Part shown: piece by piece, positions 23,912 through 36,002 of the stretch
Layout of the letters: every line of letters begins with the position of its first letter
How positions within the stretch are numbered: position 1 is the first letter of the stretch
Assembly: GCA_950295325.1 (NCBI GenBank)
Contig: OX485806.1
Location: 37,138,001 to 37,202,000, forward strand
Origin: Polytrichum commune
Taxonomy: Eukaryota; Streptophyta; Polytrichopsida; Polytrichales; Polytrichaceae
Length of the DNA: 64,000 nt
Direction of reading: 5' to 3'
Notes under the pieces: generated by a model
Told to the model about the DNA's origin: nothing
Seen by the model: the letters and a program-made list of their open reading frames with translations, nothing else
Database searches by the model: none
Translations under genes and position numbers: made by a program

Positions 23912-25126
23912 TTAATTATCGTACACCTTGTCCTTTGAGCATGAGCCCATATTTTGCAGAGGAGAACATGTATCACCCATGCTCGGCAAATCACTTGCAA
24001 ACATGAAATATGATATGTTTCCATTCTCAACCACTCTAAAATTGGTGTAGGTATTTACTTCTTGAGGAGCTTGGTCCACAACTTCAAGTGGTGGATATTT
24101 CTCCGAGGTGATGATATCTTTGGAATTTGGTTGAAAATCAACTTGTGTTACGAGAGGAATCATCATGCAACCTTTGTTGACCAAAGCACATGTTGGCATT
24201 ATCCTTGCTTCCACACTAGGTTTTCCCAAAGAAGAATGAGAGCCCAAAGGCATGGATTGAGATGTTGAAACCTCAAATGACCTGTCTATTTCATTTCTTT
24301 GATAACTTGGCATGATAGACTGCATGGTGGAGTTTGAGACGTGCTTACAAGAGTCCTCAAAATTGAGAGTTGTTTTCTTTTTGTATCGAATGACGGCAAC
24401 GTCATATGCTCGAGCAGCTTCCTCTGGAGTGTCAAAATTACCAACCCATATCTTCTTTTTGGTCTTTTTCTCAGAGATCTTGAGTTCAGCAATCCAAGGA
24501 TGTTTGCGTTCCGGACGCCAACGTACGCCTTTGTAGCGTGGGATGACTACACCTATAAGTTGCTCCAATTCTCGAGTCATTGTTCGTGTCATTGTCCTTT
24601 CCAACCTCCAAGCTCTTCCACATTTTGGAACATGAAATTGTGTTGCATGAAGATCATAGATTTCAACTACTATTGAAAAGGGTATATCCTGTCCTTGTTC
24701 ACGAAATAATGGACTAAAATTATTTCTAGAATTATTTGATAATGATTGCATAAATGCAAATATGGATTGGGAAGGCTCTATACCAAAAGATTGTATTGAG
24801 AATTTAAGAAAACCACATGGATTCAATGTACTAGAATCCGATACTAGACAAAATTGCGGTGTTGTTATTGGATTTGTGGTATTATAATATGGTGGGCCAC
24901 TTGGATTTGACAAATGCGAGATTGAAACCCCTGACTCAACAACACACTTTGTATGTATATCCACACACTGATGAAACATGTTGGGAGAAAAAGATGGTGA
25001 ATCGTTTTGTGGAAACCAAAGAATACTAAGTTTGATACAACAATCACCCCATTGACCATGGATCTCGATTTTGTGAGACCCATTTGCAAGTCTTGAGTAT
25101 TGACGTGTTGCTTTGGTGAACTCCAT
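23912..25126 (-). CDS. AP2/ERF transcription factor, copy E
   Basis: Single-exon ORF of 404 residues from MEFTK. An in-frame ATG 15 nt upstream (25141, MLKKV) is also possible, but the equivalent frame is closed in copy D. The AP2/ERF domain spans about residues 197-256 (RYKGVRWRP, HPWIAELK, IWVGNFDTPEEAARAYD, TTLNF). It is nearly identical to copy D, while the N-terminal 195 residues carry many more substitutions (for example HLSNPSGPPYYNTTNPITTP). The C-terminal part, rich in S, T and P, ends CSPLQNMGSCSKDKVYDN. Presumed nuclear DNA-binding regulator; targets unknown. Its upstream region is broken by the 3.66-kb insertion at 26155-29815, about 1 kb from the start codon. Confidence 0.92.
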   Translation of the reverse strand: MEFTKATRQYSRLANGSHKIEIHGQWGDCCIKLSILWFPQNDSPSFSPNMFHQCVDIHTKCVVESGVSISHLSNPSGPPYYNTTNPITTPQFCLVSDSSTLNPCGFLKFSIQSFGIEPSQSIFAFMQSLSNNSRNNFSPLFREQGQDIPFSIVVEIYDLHATQFHVPKCGRAWRLERTMTRTMTRELEQLIGVVIPRYKGVRWRPERKHPWIAELKISEKKTKKKIWVGNFDTPEEAARAYDVAVIRYKKKTTLNFEDSCKHVSNSTMQSIMPSYQRNEIDRSFEVSTSQSMPLGSHSSLGKPSVEARIMPTCALVNKGCMMIPLVTQVDFQPNSKDIITSEKYPPLEVVDQAPQEVNTYTNFRVVENGNISYFMFASDLPSMGDTCSPLQNMGSCSKDKVYDN

Positions 25127-25191
25127 AACTTTCTTTAACATCTCACTTTCTATAGTTTGCTATAGATTCAAGAAAAAACTATAAATTTGCA

Positions 25192-25226
<35 letters not shown>

Positions 25227-25250
25227 GTATCATGCACAATTGCAATTCCT
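25127..25250 (-). promoter_or_regulatory. Proximal promoter of ERF E with expanded AT repeat
   Basis: The TA tract that is short in copy D has grown to about 13 AT units (25191-25216) followed by more TA steps. It lies about 65 bp before the ATG, where a TATA box is expected. The conserved TTGTGCATGA word follows at about 25229-25238 (minus). Confidence 0.5.
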
Positions 25251-26154
25251 ATTTGGTAGGTGCTCATTAAGAGATATTTTCTCAATGGATCTTTCTAAAA
25301 CAAACAATATGCTATACTATGAGCATAGATGACATTGAAATCATGAGATCCATAGGTCTCATATCTTTTGACTTGTCTCACCTTCTCTTGTGATAGACTT
25401 ACATATATACATACTAAGTTGAATCATACAACATCATCCAAACAAGCCATGACAATGAGATTTTCAATACCACTTACATTGAGCTAAGAACATAAAGCCC
25501 AAGGATATTAGACTCTCGATGCTTGTTGGATAAACCTTTAAGAAATTTCAAAGCATGAAAATAGAAACTTTAGAGATAAGGAGGCATCATGGACTAACAA
25601 ATGTGCAAGGCACTTGAACATCACCAAAGATCTTGTCCCAAACAAAAGATGCAAACATGAAGTGGTTATGAAGTCCTCTTGGGACATTGTGCCTATTTGA
25701 AGGTTAGATACATTGCAAGAGCCCATTCAACCATGGAGAAGCTCCTTCCAAGCCACCTTACATGTTGATGTTGCCTTTCACATTATAATATGAGTTATTG
25801 TTGTTAAGTCATGTTCACTTTGAGGTGGACCCCTTAATTAAGTTACATCGGCTCAATTGACTTGCACTTTATTCAAGTGTCAAACTTTGTGCGTTGAAAG
25901 TTGGAAGAGGAATGTTTAGTCAATCTTGATGACTATACTGGAAAAAGCATGACCAAGGAACATGGAACATTGACATCCGAGTGTAGTTGAACCGATTGAA
26001 ATGCAAAATATAATACAAAATTAAAAAAATCAAAAACTTTAAAAACATTTGTGCCAAAAAGCTTTTAAGAACTTTGAAACGCTAGAGATGTTGAATTTGT
26101 TTTTAACAAAACATTGAAAACAATTTACTTTATGGCTTGTCACTTTAGTTGGGG
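25251..26154 (-). repeat. Proximal 5' flank of ERF gene E
   Basis: Aligns with 15861-16760 and stops abruptly at 26154, where the 3.66-kb element begins. The same flank resumes at 29816. Confidence 0.8.
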
Positions 26155-29100
26155 TGTCGGCCCTAAACTCCCACCCTTGCGCGTCGTAGTCCGGGTGAAA
26201 GCCTATGGCTCACATGTGTGTAATTAGCCTCACTTAGGCATGTGAACTTGAATCCCAGTGCTTCAACAATGTAAATGTAACACACACCACTTCTATTCAG
26301 GAAGGGGCCCAAGCCATTAGCATTGAGGAATGCTCTTAACATTGTGGGCATTCTTCCCAATAAATTCACTACTGAATGTTACATACCACACTTAGCCCTA
26401 CCCTTCACTAATGTGACCCATGCTCAACTAAACTAACCCAAACAATGCCCTTGCCTATTAGAATGGCCTTCCATTCCAATCCTACTTCCTCACATCCTCA
26501 TTTACTACTGCTAGGATAATTAAACCCTAACCGCAACTGCAATCAACTAAATCACCTACAGTCCTTCACCGTTGGCCATCGGCGACCCCAACCGCTTGTT
26601 GCCGCGGTGACCCAATTCCGTTGTGTGCCAGCAGTGTAAATTTCCGTCACAACCATTCCCAGCGTCCTCGGGCCAGCCAGCTTAGCACCTGCAGCCTTTG
26701 AAGTTGTCCTCCTCAACCTCACTCCCTGCTGCCGAGAGTGGCTACTACCACCTCCCTCTAGACTTCCGACCTCTGACAACCACCGCTTCTGGAAGCTTGC
26801 GGCCTAGGTGATCTACCCTTTGAGGAGTTGTTTCTGGTTCCCTCTCCGTGCGACAACAACCTCTCAGTTGCCACAATTACAAATCACCAGGGGGCGAACT
26901 CGATGCCTCCTACCCCAATCCAGCTGCACCTTACATTCCAGCATTCAAACTTTGTAGCCGCATTAGATTCAGCCCCTGTCCTATTTCTTCACCTGATTCC
27001 AGTAACTTTCTCACCAATGCAGGTTACGAACACCGCAAGGTGTGAGAATTGCATGGTTTTTCCTCATTCCTGCTTGTTGCTGGTTGATTGCCCTGTCTGG
27101 CCACCTCCGGCACCTCACTCTTTCGACTTCTACCCCGCTGCTCTGAGCTCAATGCTCGCTCCCAGCCCCCGAGTTTCTCCTTCCAATGCTTCGCCCCTGC
27201 CGCTACTTCGCATTCAATGCCTCCTACCCTGCTGCAATCCCAACATCCAAGGCCCCTAATCCCTCTAGCAGGGCTCCGCCCCCTTTACCCAACCTCCTTC
27301 TCCTGGATTTCTTTGAAGAGAGGGAGCCGCGACCAACCTCCAACCGTTCCAGGGCTTCCCTCCGGATTTTGCTAGGGTGCAGTGCCCCCCCCCCTCCCTT
27401 AATTCGAACACTCTTGATCCCCTTCTAAACAATAAAACCAGGCTTTGTTTGGCTTGAACACCAAATTCCCATAACCCCCTAACTAAACCCTTAAAATTAA
27501 TCCTTCCGCCCCCAAACACTACCGACCAACACTGTAGTTAGTTTCTTGGTTACAAAACAAACCCAGGGAACAAACAGGGAAGACTTAAAAGGTGACTTTT
27601 ATATCATCTAGGTGTCTTAGATAAGTTTTTATTAAGGAAAACACAAGGTAGTATTACTTCATTTTAGATTAAGACTGACAATTAGTTTACGGGTAAGGGA
27701 TAAAAACATCTAAAAGATCTCTCCAAAACAGTACATGCAGACGTGACAGTCTCTCGGCTCTCTCTCTAACCTCCCAGTCAATAGTCTGGCAGTGAATTCA
27801 TTTTAATGGGACCAAGTGCGGTGCACAATCATAGGGCTCGCCATCGACCATAGTCATTTGTGAAAGTAACCCATTTTAGTCTTGCTTATCAAAGTCAGAG
27901 GCCCTTTGATATTGTCCATAGGCTGGCATTTTTTATTCCCTTTTAATTGAACTTGAAAAGGGCGGTGCCGTCGTCCCTTCGGGATTGTCGAAATTCATTA
28001 ATTAATATTTGCATTTCAAGTTATACCGTCCGACTATAGTCTTTACCAAGTCTTGGCCAAGTAACCATAGCGTATTCCCTCAAGGCAATAGATCAAAGAC
28101 ACATAATCGTTAAAACCATCAATACATGAATATATTACCCTATCTTGAATTAAGTTTAGAGCACTCCATTATTAAAATAACAATTATCCAAAGATTCCTT
28201 ATTCAATTAAGATTACAGTTAATCGTCTACACATACCACTGATGTAAAGATCATGACCTTTGGTCTCCTACGCCTTCCGATGCAACCTTCCACAGACCAT
28301 AGCCTTTTCTTTTTAACATTACATCCATCATGAAAGGAGAGTGGAGAACAATTTCTCCATTTACACAGCAAGGTCAATAGACTTCATGATGCACTATATC
28401 TAACTCTCCTACACATTGTTAAATTCTATTCCCTGTTCCCTCAATAAGTTATTATCTGAGATTTTAGTGAGATATATTAATCAAGATAATTATGCTTGGA
28501 TTCCTCTCCATTCCCTGTAGGGTAGTCTAACCAGGTAACAATTCTCTACCAATATCTCCAGGCCATAGACTTGTTGACAACGACCTGTAGTTACCCAGAT
28601 GATTGCCGGGTACGAAATCTGCACAGCCTAACAGTAGGTACAGACGATAGAATTACTACGTGGCCGATTCTCTCCAATACCACTTACTCAAGTAAGATTA
28701 ACTTAACAATTTCAGACCATAGTCTCCTCATTCTTAGTTATAGCAGATAGAAATCACTGTAAGGATTACATGAATATAACACAAACTCCCTCATTCAGCT
28801 ACTCTCTGTCAATTGCTTTGTGTTGATCCAATAAGATCTCTCACAGTCTCAGGTAATATCAGTATTAAATTCATGGTTTCCTATAGCCTGATTTCCAGTC
28901 TGCCACCAATATTAATCAGAAACAGCCATGATTCCCTGCCATGACTCTCTCAGGATATAATCAGGCACAAAATTCAATTATTACTAATGTTACAAACACC
29001 AATCACACCTCTGAGACAATAGATTCAGATGATAATTCTGATTTTCTACTTCCTGCTTTATTATTTCCATTCAAAAGCAGTTTGCTACACACAACAATTG

Positions 29101-29820
29101 TAGCACAATGCAAATACATCTGATCACTCACAACCTCAGGTCAGTAACTCGAAAATCATAATGCAATCCAAAATATACTTTTACTTCCATATGTAATTGT
29201 CTCAAGCGATACAGGAAATCAAAATATATGCACAGATTCGCATAAGTGACAGTAATCCCCAGTACATGCCCCCTGGAGTTTCACAATTCTCTCACAACAA
29301 ATATTAATGACAATTAGCTACAAAATTATCAAGCCTGTAATGCTTCCGTCAATGCGAAATCAACAGGTTCACTGTTCTGGTTCCGGCTCTCCCAGCCTAG
29401 CCGATGGTCTACTACAAAGAAAAGCTTTTTCGCCCAAGGCACTGACTGCTGCTCTGCTCTGCTCTGAATAAAAATGTAATGAATTCTCCTCCCCTACTCT
29501 CTCTCTCCTGCAGCCTCTTTGTGTCAGCCTATAGCTCTGACGGTTACTTTCCGAAATAACAGACTATGGTCCTTTTCATACCTACTGGCTTCTACTAATC
29601 CAGTTATAATTTAGCTTATTTCTCACTTAAGCTCTATTTAGCTTCCAAAAAATCAAAAAATTGGCTTTACAAACACCTAGCTTCTAATTTAATTCAAATG
29701 CACACTTAAAAACATAACTCTATTTATCTTTTGAACTTCCAATACAACGACAAAAGTATAAGTTTTCATGTCCTATGTAATTAGGAACACATGTGGGCAC
29801 GGAATTGGGCTCACATGGGG
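26150..29820 (-). mobile_element. LTR-ended element 2 (3,661 bp) with perfect TSD
   Basis: The element proper is 26155-29815, flanked by TGGGG at 26150-26154 and 29816-29820. The empty site is seen in unit A (about 736-745) and unit D (about 16760). Ends are TG (TGTCGGCCC) and CA (GGGCTCACA). Reverse-complemented, both ends match those of the elements at 6605-7961 and 54893-56406, so this copy lies in the opposite orientation. The interior is GC-richer at 26540-27420, with several overlapping ORFs in different frames and no recognisable gag or pol domain. I do not see the ends repeated inside, so it is either a long solo LTR or a non-autonomous element. Confidence 0.85.
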
Positions 29821-30660
29821 CAATCCCTTTGAGAGGGTGATGTAGGGAATTGCTTAACACATGTATGTAACAAAAGATACCTCGTTAACATAAGGCCATA
29901 TTTACTTGATTAGTATGTTTTGAACACAATTAACTCAAGTGGTCCTTCATCTTAGATAAGAGTTTGTCTCCTAGCTTTTTCTTTTGCTTCATATTACCAA
30001 TAAAGATTCAGTAATATGTATATGGTGTCACACATTTACACAATGGTCACACATGTCACTGTTGTATATCATGTGGGTGGATAGAGAACGCCCCACAAAA
30101 CTCTACTTGGGGGGTGTCAAGGGCTAAAGTTGGATATTAGATGGGTAGGGTCTCTCCTTCACAAGTGTTTACAATAAATATTGTATTTTGTGTCATGAAT
30201 GTCGGAACTTTTCTAACGACGCTTCTTGTGAATAAGTTGACAAGAACTATCATGAATGAGTGAAATTTGGATGAAATCCATGTCAATTAGTGGAACAAAG
30301 TGTGGATATAACATGCATCCCGTTGTGCTTATATTGACCAACTATTAACTCTGGATTGAGCTATATCATTCTTGCGGATATAGTATAGCCTATTTTTAGG
30401 GAGACTTCATGTAGTTCTCATCCGTATATTAATTTGAGACAATGGAGAGTCTCAAATTACCTAATTTAGGGTTCTAACAATTTAGTAATGAAATATTGTC
30501 ATTGATGATTGAAATTTGGATGAAAAATCACTAAGTAAGTGACAACAATCGCAGCATAACAAATCATACTGCCACGTTTTTATTCTTCCAAAGGAGTGAC
30601 AAATAATGTATGGTTTCCATTTAGTGGTGGTGACACAACAAGGCGGTTTACAATTAGGGT
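29816..30660 (-). repeat. Distal 5' flank of ERF gene E
   Basis: Continues the flank interrupted at 26154 and aligns with 740-1500 of unit A. It includes the GGATATTAGATGGGTAGGGT block (also 1050-1070). Confidence 0.75.
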
Positions 30661-30830
30661 CGCTTTACACCTAGAGGCTAGGCCAATTCGTTGTGTAAGA
30701 GGCTAAAAATCCTCACTTGTGATCGGTCAAAAGGCTGAAATCAGCCCCAACCCCTTTAAACCTAGAGGCCGCGCCGATTTGGATGTATGAATTTCTTAAT
30801 TTAAAAAATGCATGGTATCACAAAATGTTG
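30658..30830. mobile_element. Partial TIR element (GGGTCGCTTTACACC end)
   Basis: Matches the left part of the full element at 34608-35124: the end word, then GTGTAAGAGG and TCAGCCCCAACCCCTTT. Only the left end is present; a second CCTAGAGGCC word at about 30770 suggests a rearranged or nested copy. Confidence 0.55.
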
Positions 30831-33690
30831 TATTTATTTACTGTATATCTTGTATTTTACCAACAAATGTCAAAATGGTTGTTTGGACATTATAGAACAA
30901 TAACAACCTTACTGGGTTAAAAAGTTATATGTATAGTAAAAAGATATGGCATTGTGTAACTCAAAATAGTAAGTGACACTAAATACCATATTTAGTGTAG
31001 ACTTCACAAGTCTATTGAAATTTGTAAGGGTTGAGTGGTTGGCTCCTCTTTGAACGCTTATGTTTTGCAAATCAGACTATTTATAAGAAAATTGTCTTTC
31101 GCAAACATACAACATTTTCTACAAATGTATTGCTACCTAAGAGTAAATATCATTTGTACAATGTTGATAAGCACGAGAATTAAATACACTTGTATAAGTG
31201 TTGGGGCCAACATAGACATTGTTGTTTTGATATCCAACTTTAGTCCTTGACACCCTTTGAGTGAAGCATGTTGGGGGATGTTGACCCCCCTCCCCCCTTG
31301 TAGGTCACGTCCCTTGTCTGATTGGAACGCTTCTTCCATTGTTAGAATATCCTTCAGAATTTCTTTTCAGTGGTAACTCAATCAACCAAATAAGAGATAA
31401 TGTTGAGTTTAGGCACTCAAAAGAGTGTTGTTGCCCCCATGATGTAATGTATGCCTCCTTTCAAGACAACTGCCACACTTAGCGTACATGAGGCACATTG
31501 CGTTCCCTTAGCACTTCTTTAGCACCACATATGAGTGACCATCGTCTCACCTCTTTGCGGGACTTGAGTGTCAAGGCCACTCAACAAGCAGCGTGGAGGA
31601 TCACTTCAATTAGGGGTGCGACAAATGCTCTCAATGACATTGGTCCAATAAGGGTCTAATCTATAAAGGCCTCACCCAACACATGGCCAATAAATTAAGA
31701 GTCTCCGCACCCTCCCCAAACTCACACCACAAGCATGCCTCCAATCTCCCACCACACTATCCTACAAATGACGTAATTTTTAAATACATGCATTCAAGCC
31801 AATGTATTAGACATCCCATATCGCCCCACACCCCTTGAACCCCCCCCCCCTTCAAACAACTTTGGCACAACCTTACCACTTTTGTTCACTTGGATCAAAC
31901 CGAACAACTCTCCCATCCAAGGCTTGTGAACATCCTCATGAGCCAACAATTCAACACCCTCACAAATATTACCGACTCCACTAACATCCACATCCGCATA
32001 CTTATTCTTGACACCTTCAAACTACAATAAGACAAATGCACAACATTGAGCCAACAAGCCTTTGCACACACTAGAAACTATGTGCTACAAATTCAACATC
32101 TTATGCATGCCCCCTTGCAACCATAAACATAACAATCATGCCCTCCTCCCCGAATATTGAGTGACCCCCCCCCCCTTTGGCCCAATTTACTCCACCCAAA
32201 CTGGCTCACGACCGAAACTCACAAGCCTATATCATACATGGCATCCCCGATGTTCAAATAGATTACATCCAACTCCAATGAAATGATCAAATCCAACCAT
32301 CATGTGTACTTATGCCATTAACAAGAATACCTTGACTCAAATGACTCATGGGGACCATAAGAAAATCTCTTCAACATCCATGTAGATTGCAAATCTACAC
32401 ACAACAAATCCCTTCTTAAACAACTATACATACACAAACACGTGAACATCTTCAAAAGATATGTTGCAAACACTACCTACAACAACAAATCCGAAATGGT
32501 TTGGCGCAACAACTTTTGTGGAATGGTCGAACACTTATCCAAAAGAGACCCATTAGAGGCATGAAAATTTTGTCGAATTTCCTGAATCGTTTTTAATGGA
32601 TAATCCAATTGTTGGTTATGCATTTTTTTAGTGGTTGGTGAAAAAATGTGTATGAGAATTGTACCAGTTTTTGCACCTATGACAAATCCTCGTGCTCAAG
32701 CCCTTCCACTACCACTTGAGGATCCATTGTTAGCTCACCCTATCCTTAGATGTTTAGTATTTCTAGTCAATGCTTCCACTAGGAGGTGCTTCAAATGAAA
32801 AAAGGCCCACAACAATATAAATTGGTTGTCACTTTGTTCACAAGAACATATAAACACACATGGGGTGTGTACACGACAATTTAATGAAGAACAAGGCAAT
32901 TAAAGAACAAGGCTAGAGAGTGAACCCCCTCATAGTCATTAACATAGGATTATGTGGCTCTATTCACAGACAAAGCATTGAACCTCTAAAAAACCTACAT
33001 ATACCACCATAATTTATAAAAAAGACAATGAAAAACATTCATCACATTGCTAAAAATATCTAACATACCTAGTCCTTAACAAAAGAAACTTGATAACAAA
33101 TAAAGAACAAGAGTTTGCCCATGAATAAATAACACGAAAGAACAAATGGTTTTATAAATATATTTTGCAAGAGGAGAATCCTTTTGTTTCAATCCCCCTC
33201 CCACACCCCCCCCCCTCAAGTTTGCCTAAGGTACTCAGGCGTGAAAGCGACATTTTAGGATACTTTTCTAGTTTAGGCAGATTAAATAGCTTGGATTTTT
33301 AAATTCATAAATTAGAAAATTTATACCAATTATACAAAGAAAAGAAAAAGAAATTTATATGCAACCTACATAATTTTGCAAAAGTTGTCTTAAGGAATTA
33401 GCCTTTACCCTCCACTAGGGGGTTCATTGATGTTGGATTGCTAGGTGAGAATCACCACAAAATCAACCTTATTGTGAGTGAGGATGTTATATACTACATG
33501 AAGGTGTTGTCCCCCTTTTGTGGACCACTTCTTACATCGCCTCATTGAGTGGATAGATCCCTGATTAATCATTATGATTGGCCAAAGTTAGTGTGCTTTA
33601 TAAAATGTTCTTGCATCCTTCTTACACCAACACTTATGGACAAAGATTTTTATTTTGGCTATATATCGCTCGTAAGCTGGAGCAATTTCG
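30830..33690. other. Repeat-derived spacer, no gene recognised
   Basis: Contains a palindromic ACTAAATA / TATTTAGT motif at 30977-30999 and poly(C) runs at about 31840-31850, 32165-32175 and 33206-33215. Coding-like text is seen in fragments (a 65-codon frame at 31794-31991 minus; a plus-strand frame near 32455-32560 reading TTFVEWSNTYPKE before a stop). None has a recognisable domain, and these may be remnants of a decayed gene. Confidence 0.35.
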
Positions 33691-33703
33691 GTCGTGCAAT
33701 CTA

Positions 33704-34399
33704 AGGTAGAGGGTGCTAAAACCAACACCCCATCCAAAACCAACACCTATAAACGCCTCCCAATCGTCAACACACTACAACCTTGAACCGTACCCAGCGG
33801 TGTAGGAGTGTTTGGGCCCACGGAGTGACGGTTTTAGGTGTCATTAGTGATGCCACCTCATAGTGGCCTCCACTACCTCCATGTAGGGTAGGTAACGGGC
33901 TCCACTCTATCTCGGGTTGGTTCAAGGTGGGATTAGGGTGGCTTGTCAATGCCTATTCTAACCATTCTATTCACAATGCCAAGGGGTTAGGCCCACAAAG
34001 CACAACATGGCCATTTCCCGGGATGCAAGGTGATGGTTTTGCAAGCGAACCGGGTGGGATCATGAAGATAGCCATGTGGCTTTGCGTATCATTACTACTT
34101 GGGCTTTGATGTAGTTTGGGTCCAGTGCCCAACTATGTTGCGTTGATTCTAGGCAATGAAGGTGGGAGTCCTCATCATATGCGAGGTTGCCATACACGGG
34201 GCCTATGGATTGGTTCAAGGAAGCTAGTAGTTTTGACTTTGAATATTCATCAAATATTGAATTGAGACTAAAAATATATTTTCTTTCTTGATACCTATGT
34301 TTAGCCCAAAGACTAATGTGAATATATATTTTTTATATCAACCACATAGCCATACGTGTATGCAATAGCTTAAAGTGTTGGTTTAATCACCCTCTACCT
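33704..34399. mobile_element. TIR element flanked by TA
   Basis: The left end AGGTAGAGGGTGCTAAAACC is matched inverted at the right end (about 34375-34399) with two differences over some 25 bp. TA lies on both sides (33702-33703 and 34400-34401), as expected of TA-targeting DNA transposons. The interior has only short ORFs. A related single end occurs at 57860-57885. Confidence 0.7.
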
Positions 34400-34607
34400 T
34401 ATGTGTGTAAAATCCGGGCAAGGCGGCGGGCAAGATTGCGAAAAAACAATGGGAGGCCAATTACCGGCAACCAACCTGTCCCACCTGCTTGCAGCCGGTT
34501 AGGACGTGATCTGGGGTAGCACTGCACTGCATATTTTGTGAAGTTGCCTCCCACCATAGCCACAATGTGCTATGTGACTCCTCTTCATAGTCACCTAGGT
34601 TTCCCCA

Positions 34608-35124
34608 GGGCCGCTTTACACCTAGAGGCCGGGCCAATTTGTTGTGTAAAAGGTTTGAAATCCTCACTTGTGATTGGTCAAAAGGTTGAAATCAGCCCCA
34701 ACCCCTTTGGTGGTATGAAATGTTTTAATCAAAAAATGCATGGTATGACACGGCCCGAGCTCATTGAATTGGGTGCACCCAAAATGGAAGGCCAATTCTT
34801 GGCCTTGGGACCAATGTCAAATTTCAAATAGAAAAAAGCTTTTTTCTATATAAAATATTATTTTTTTAGCGAACCATATCCATTGGATTACATGGAAATA
34901 TGAACGGCTCTATGCTAGATTATACTAGATCCGTTGGATTATGCTAGATTTATTGAATCGGCTTAGCTTCTTGGCACTAAGACCTTTACACATGGAGAAA
35001 TTGGCCCCCATTATAATCTTCTTATAATGTGTAGTTGAGGCCGACCTCCAACCCAAAAAGAGCTGAAATTTCATGCAATCGGCCTCAAGGGGAATTGGGC
35101 CGGCCTCTAGGTGTAAAGCGGCCC
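34608..35124. mobile_element. GGGCC-ended TIR element
   Basis: Terminal inverted repeats of about 32 bp, beginning GGGCCGCTTTACACCTAGAG at the left and its complement at the right (35093-35124). The right side is followed by TTA, but the left flank is CCA, so the 3-bp target duplication is not intact. The GGGC...GCCC ends suggest the PIF/Harbinger group; no transposase is encoded. Confidence 0.7.
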
Positions 35125-35245
35125 TTAGACACCGAGTGCATGCTTGTGGGGTTGTTGAAGGCCACATCACCAATGCAACTATAGTGGCTACCTCCTTAAT
35201 TAATGCAACTCCCGGTTAGGGGGTTTTGTGCCCACTCATTTCATT

Positions 35246-35265
35246 CCCCCCCCCCCCCCCCCCCC
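35246..35265. repeat. Poly(C) tract
   Basis: About 20 uninterrupted C, the longest such run in the window. Confidence 0.95.
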
Positions 35266-35961
35266 GGAGTTTGAACTTCAAAGTTCGGTATTTCTCCCTC
35301 TAAGCAGTGTACTTCCTGCCTAATACTGCAAGATCTCTTTTTGATACTAAGAAGATGCAATGAGGTGGCAAATTTGGTATGTTGAAGGCTTGGGAATTTT
35401 GGGCATGGCATTCACGTATGCATGGATTTCAATGCTAGGCCCATGGACTTCATATAAGAATTTCTTCCACTAGTCTCCTTCATTAACAACTTCCTCCTAC
35501 GTTTTCCCTTGCAAGTTCCAAAGTTATCATCACCTTGTAGATATTACCAAAACTTGAAGTTGTAAACCAAACTCCTCAAGAAGTAAATACCCACAACAAA
35601 TGTTGTGGAATCTAGTTGACAATGGGACCAAATTTTATCTCATGAATGCATGTGATTTTCCTAGCATGATTGCTACGTATTATCCTTTGCAAAGGACAAG
35701 TCCATCCTCAAAAAAATAGGGTGTATGATATGTTCTCTTGTCAACTTATAACTTGATGGACTTATGGCCATCTATAGAAGGTACAAACTAGATTCAACTA
35801 CATAATTTGTTCCTCGCTGGTAAGGTTGTCCCAATGATCAATTTTTGGCGTTTGAGAGCTTCTACAAATTTAACATCTACTCATGGCTATTCCAAACAAT
35901 TATAGAATGTGGTTTGCAAATTAGTTTTCATATATTTATACTCTTGTAACACATCTATAAC

Positions 35962-35962
<1 letters not shown>

Positions 35963-36001
<39 letters not shown>
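35963..36001. repeat. (AG)n microsatellite
   Basis: Uninterrupted AG dinucleotide run of about 38 bp. Confidence 0.95.

Positions 36002-36002
<1 letters not shown>

Noticed and set aside
26552-27519. Cluster of overlapping ORFs in the GC-rich interior of the 3.66-kb element
   Set aside because: Frames overlap on both strands, are low-complexity (Pro/Ser/Gly-rich) and show no gag, pol or host domain. High GC alone lengthens random frames.
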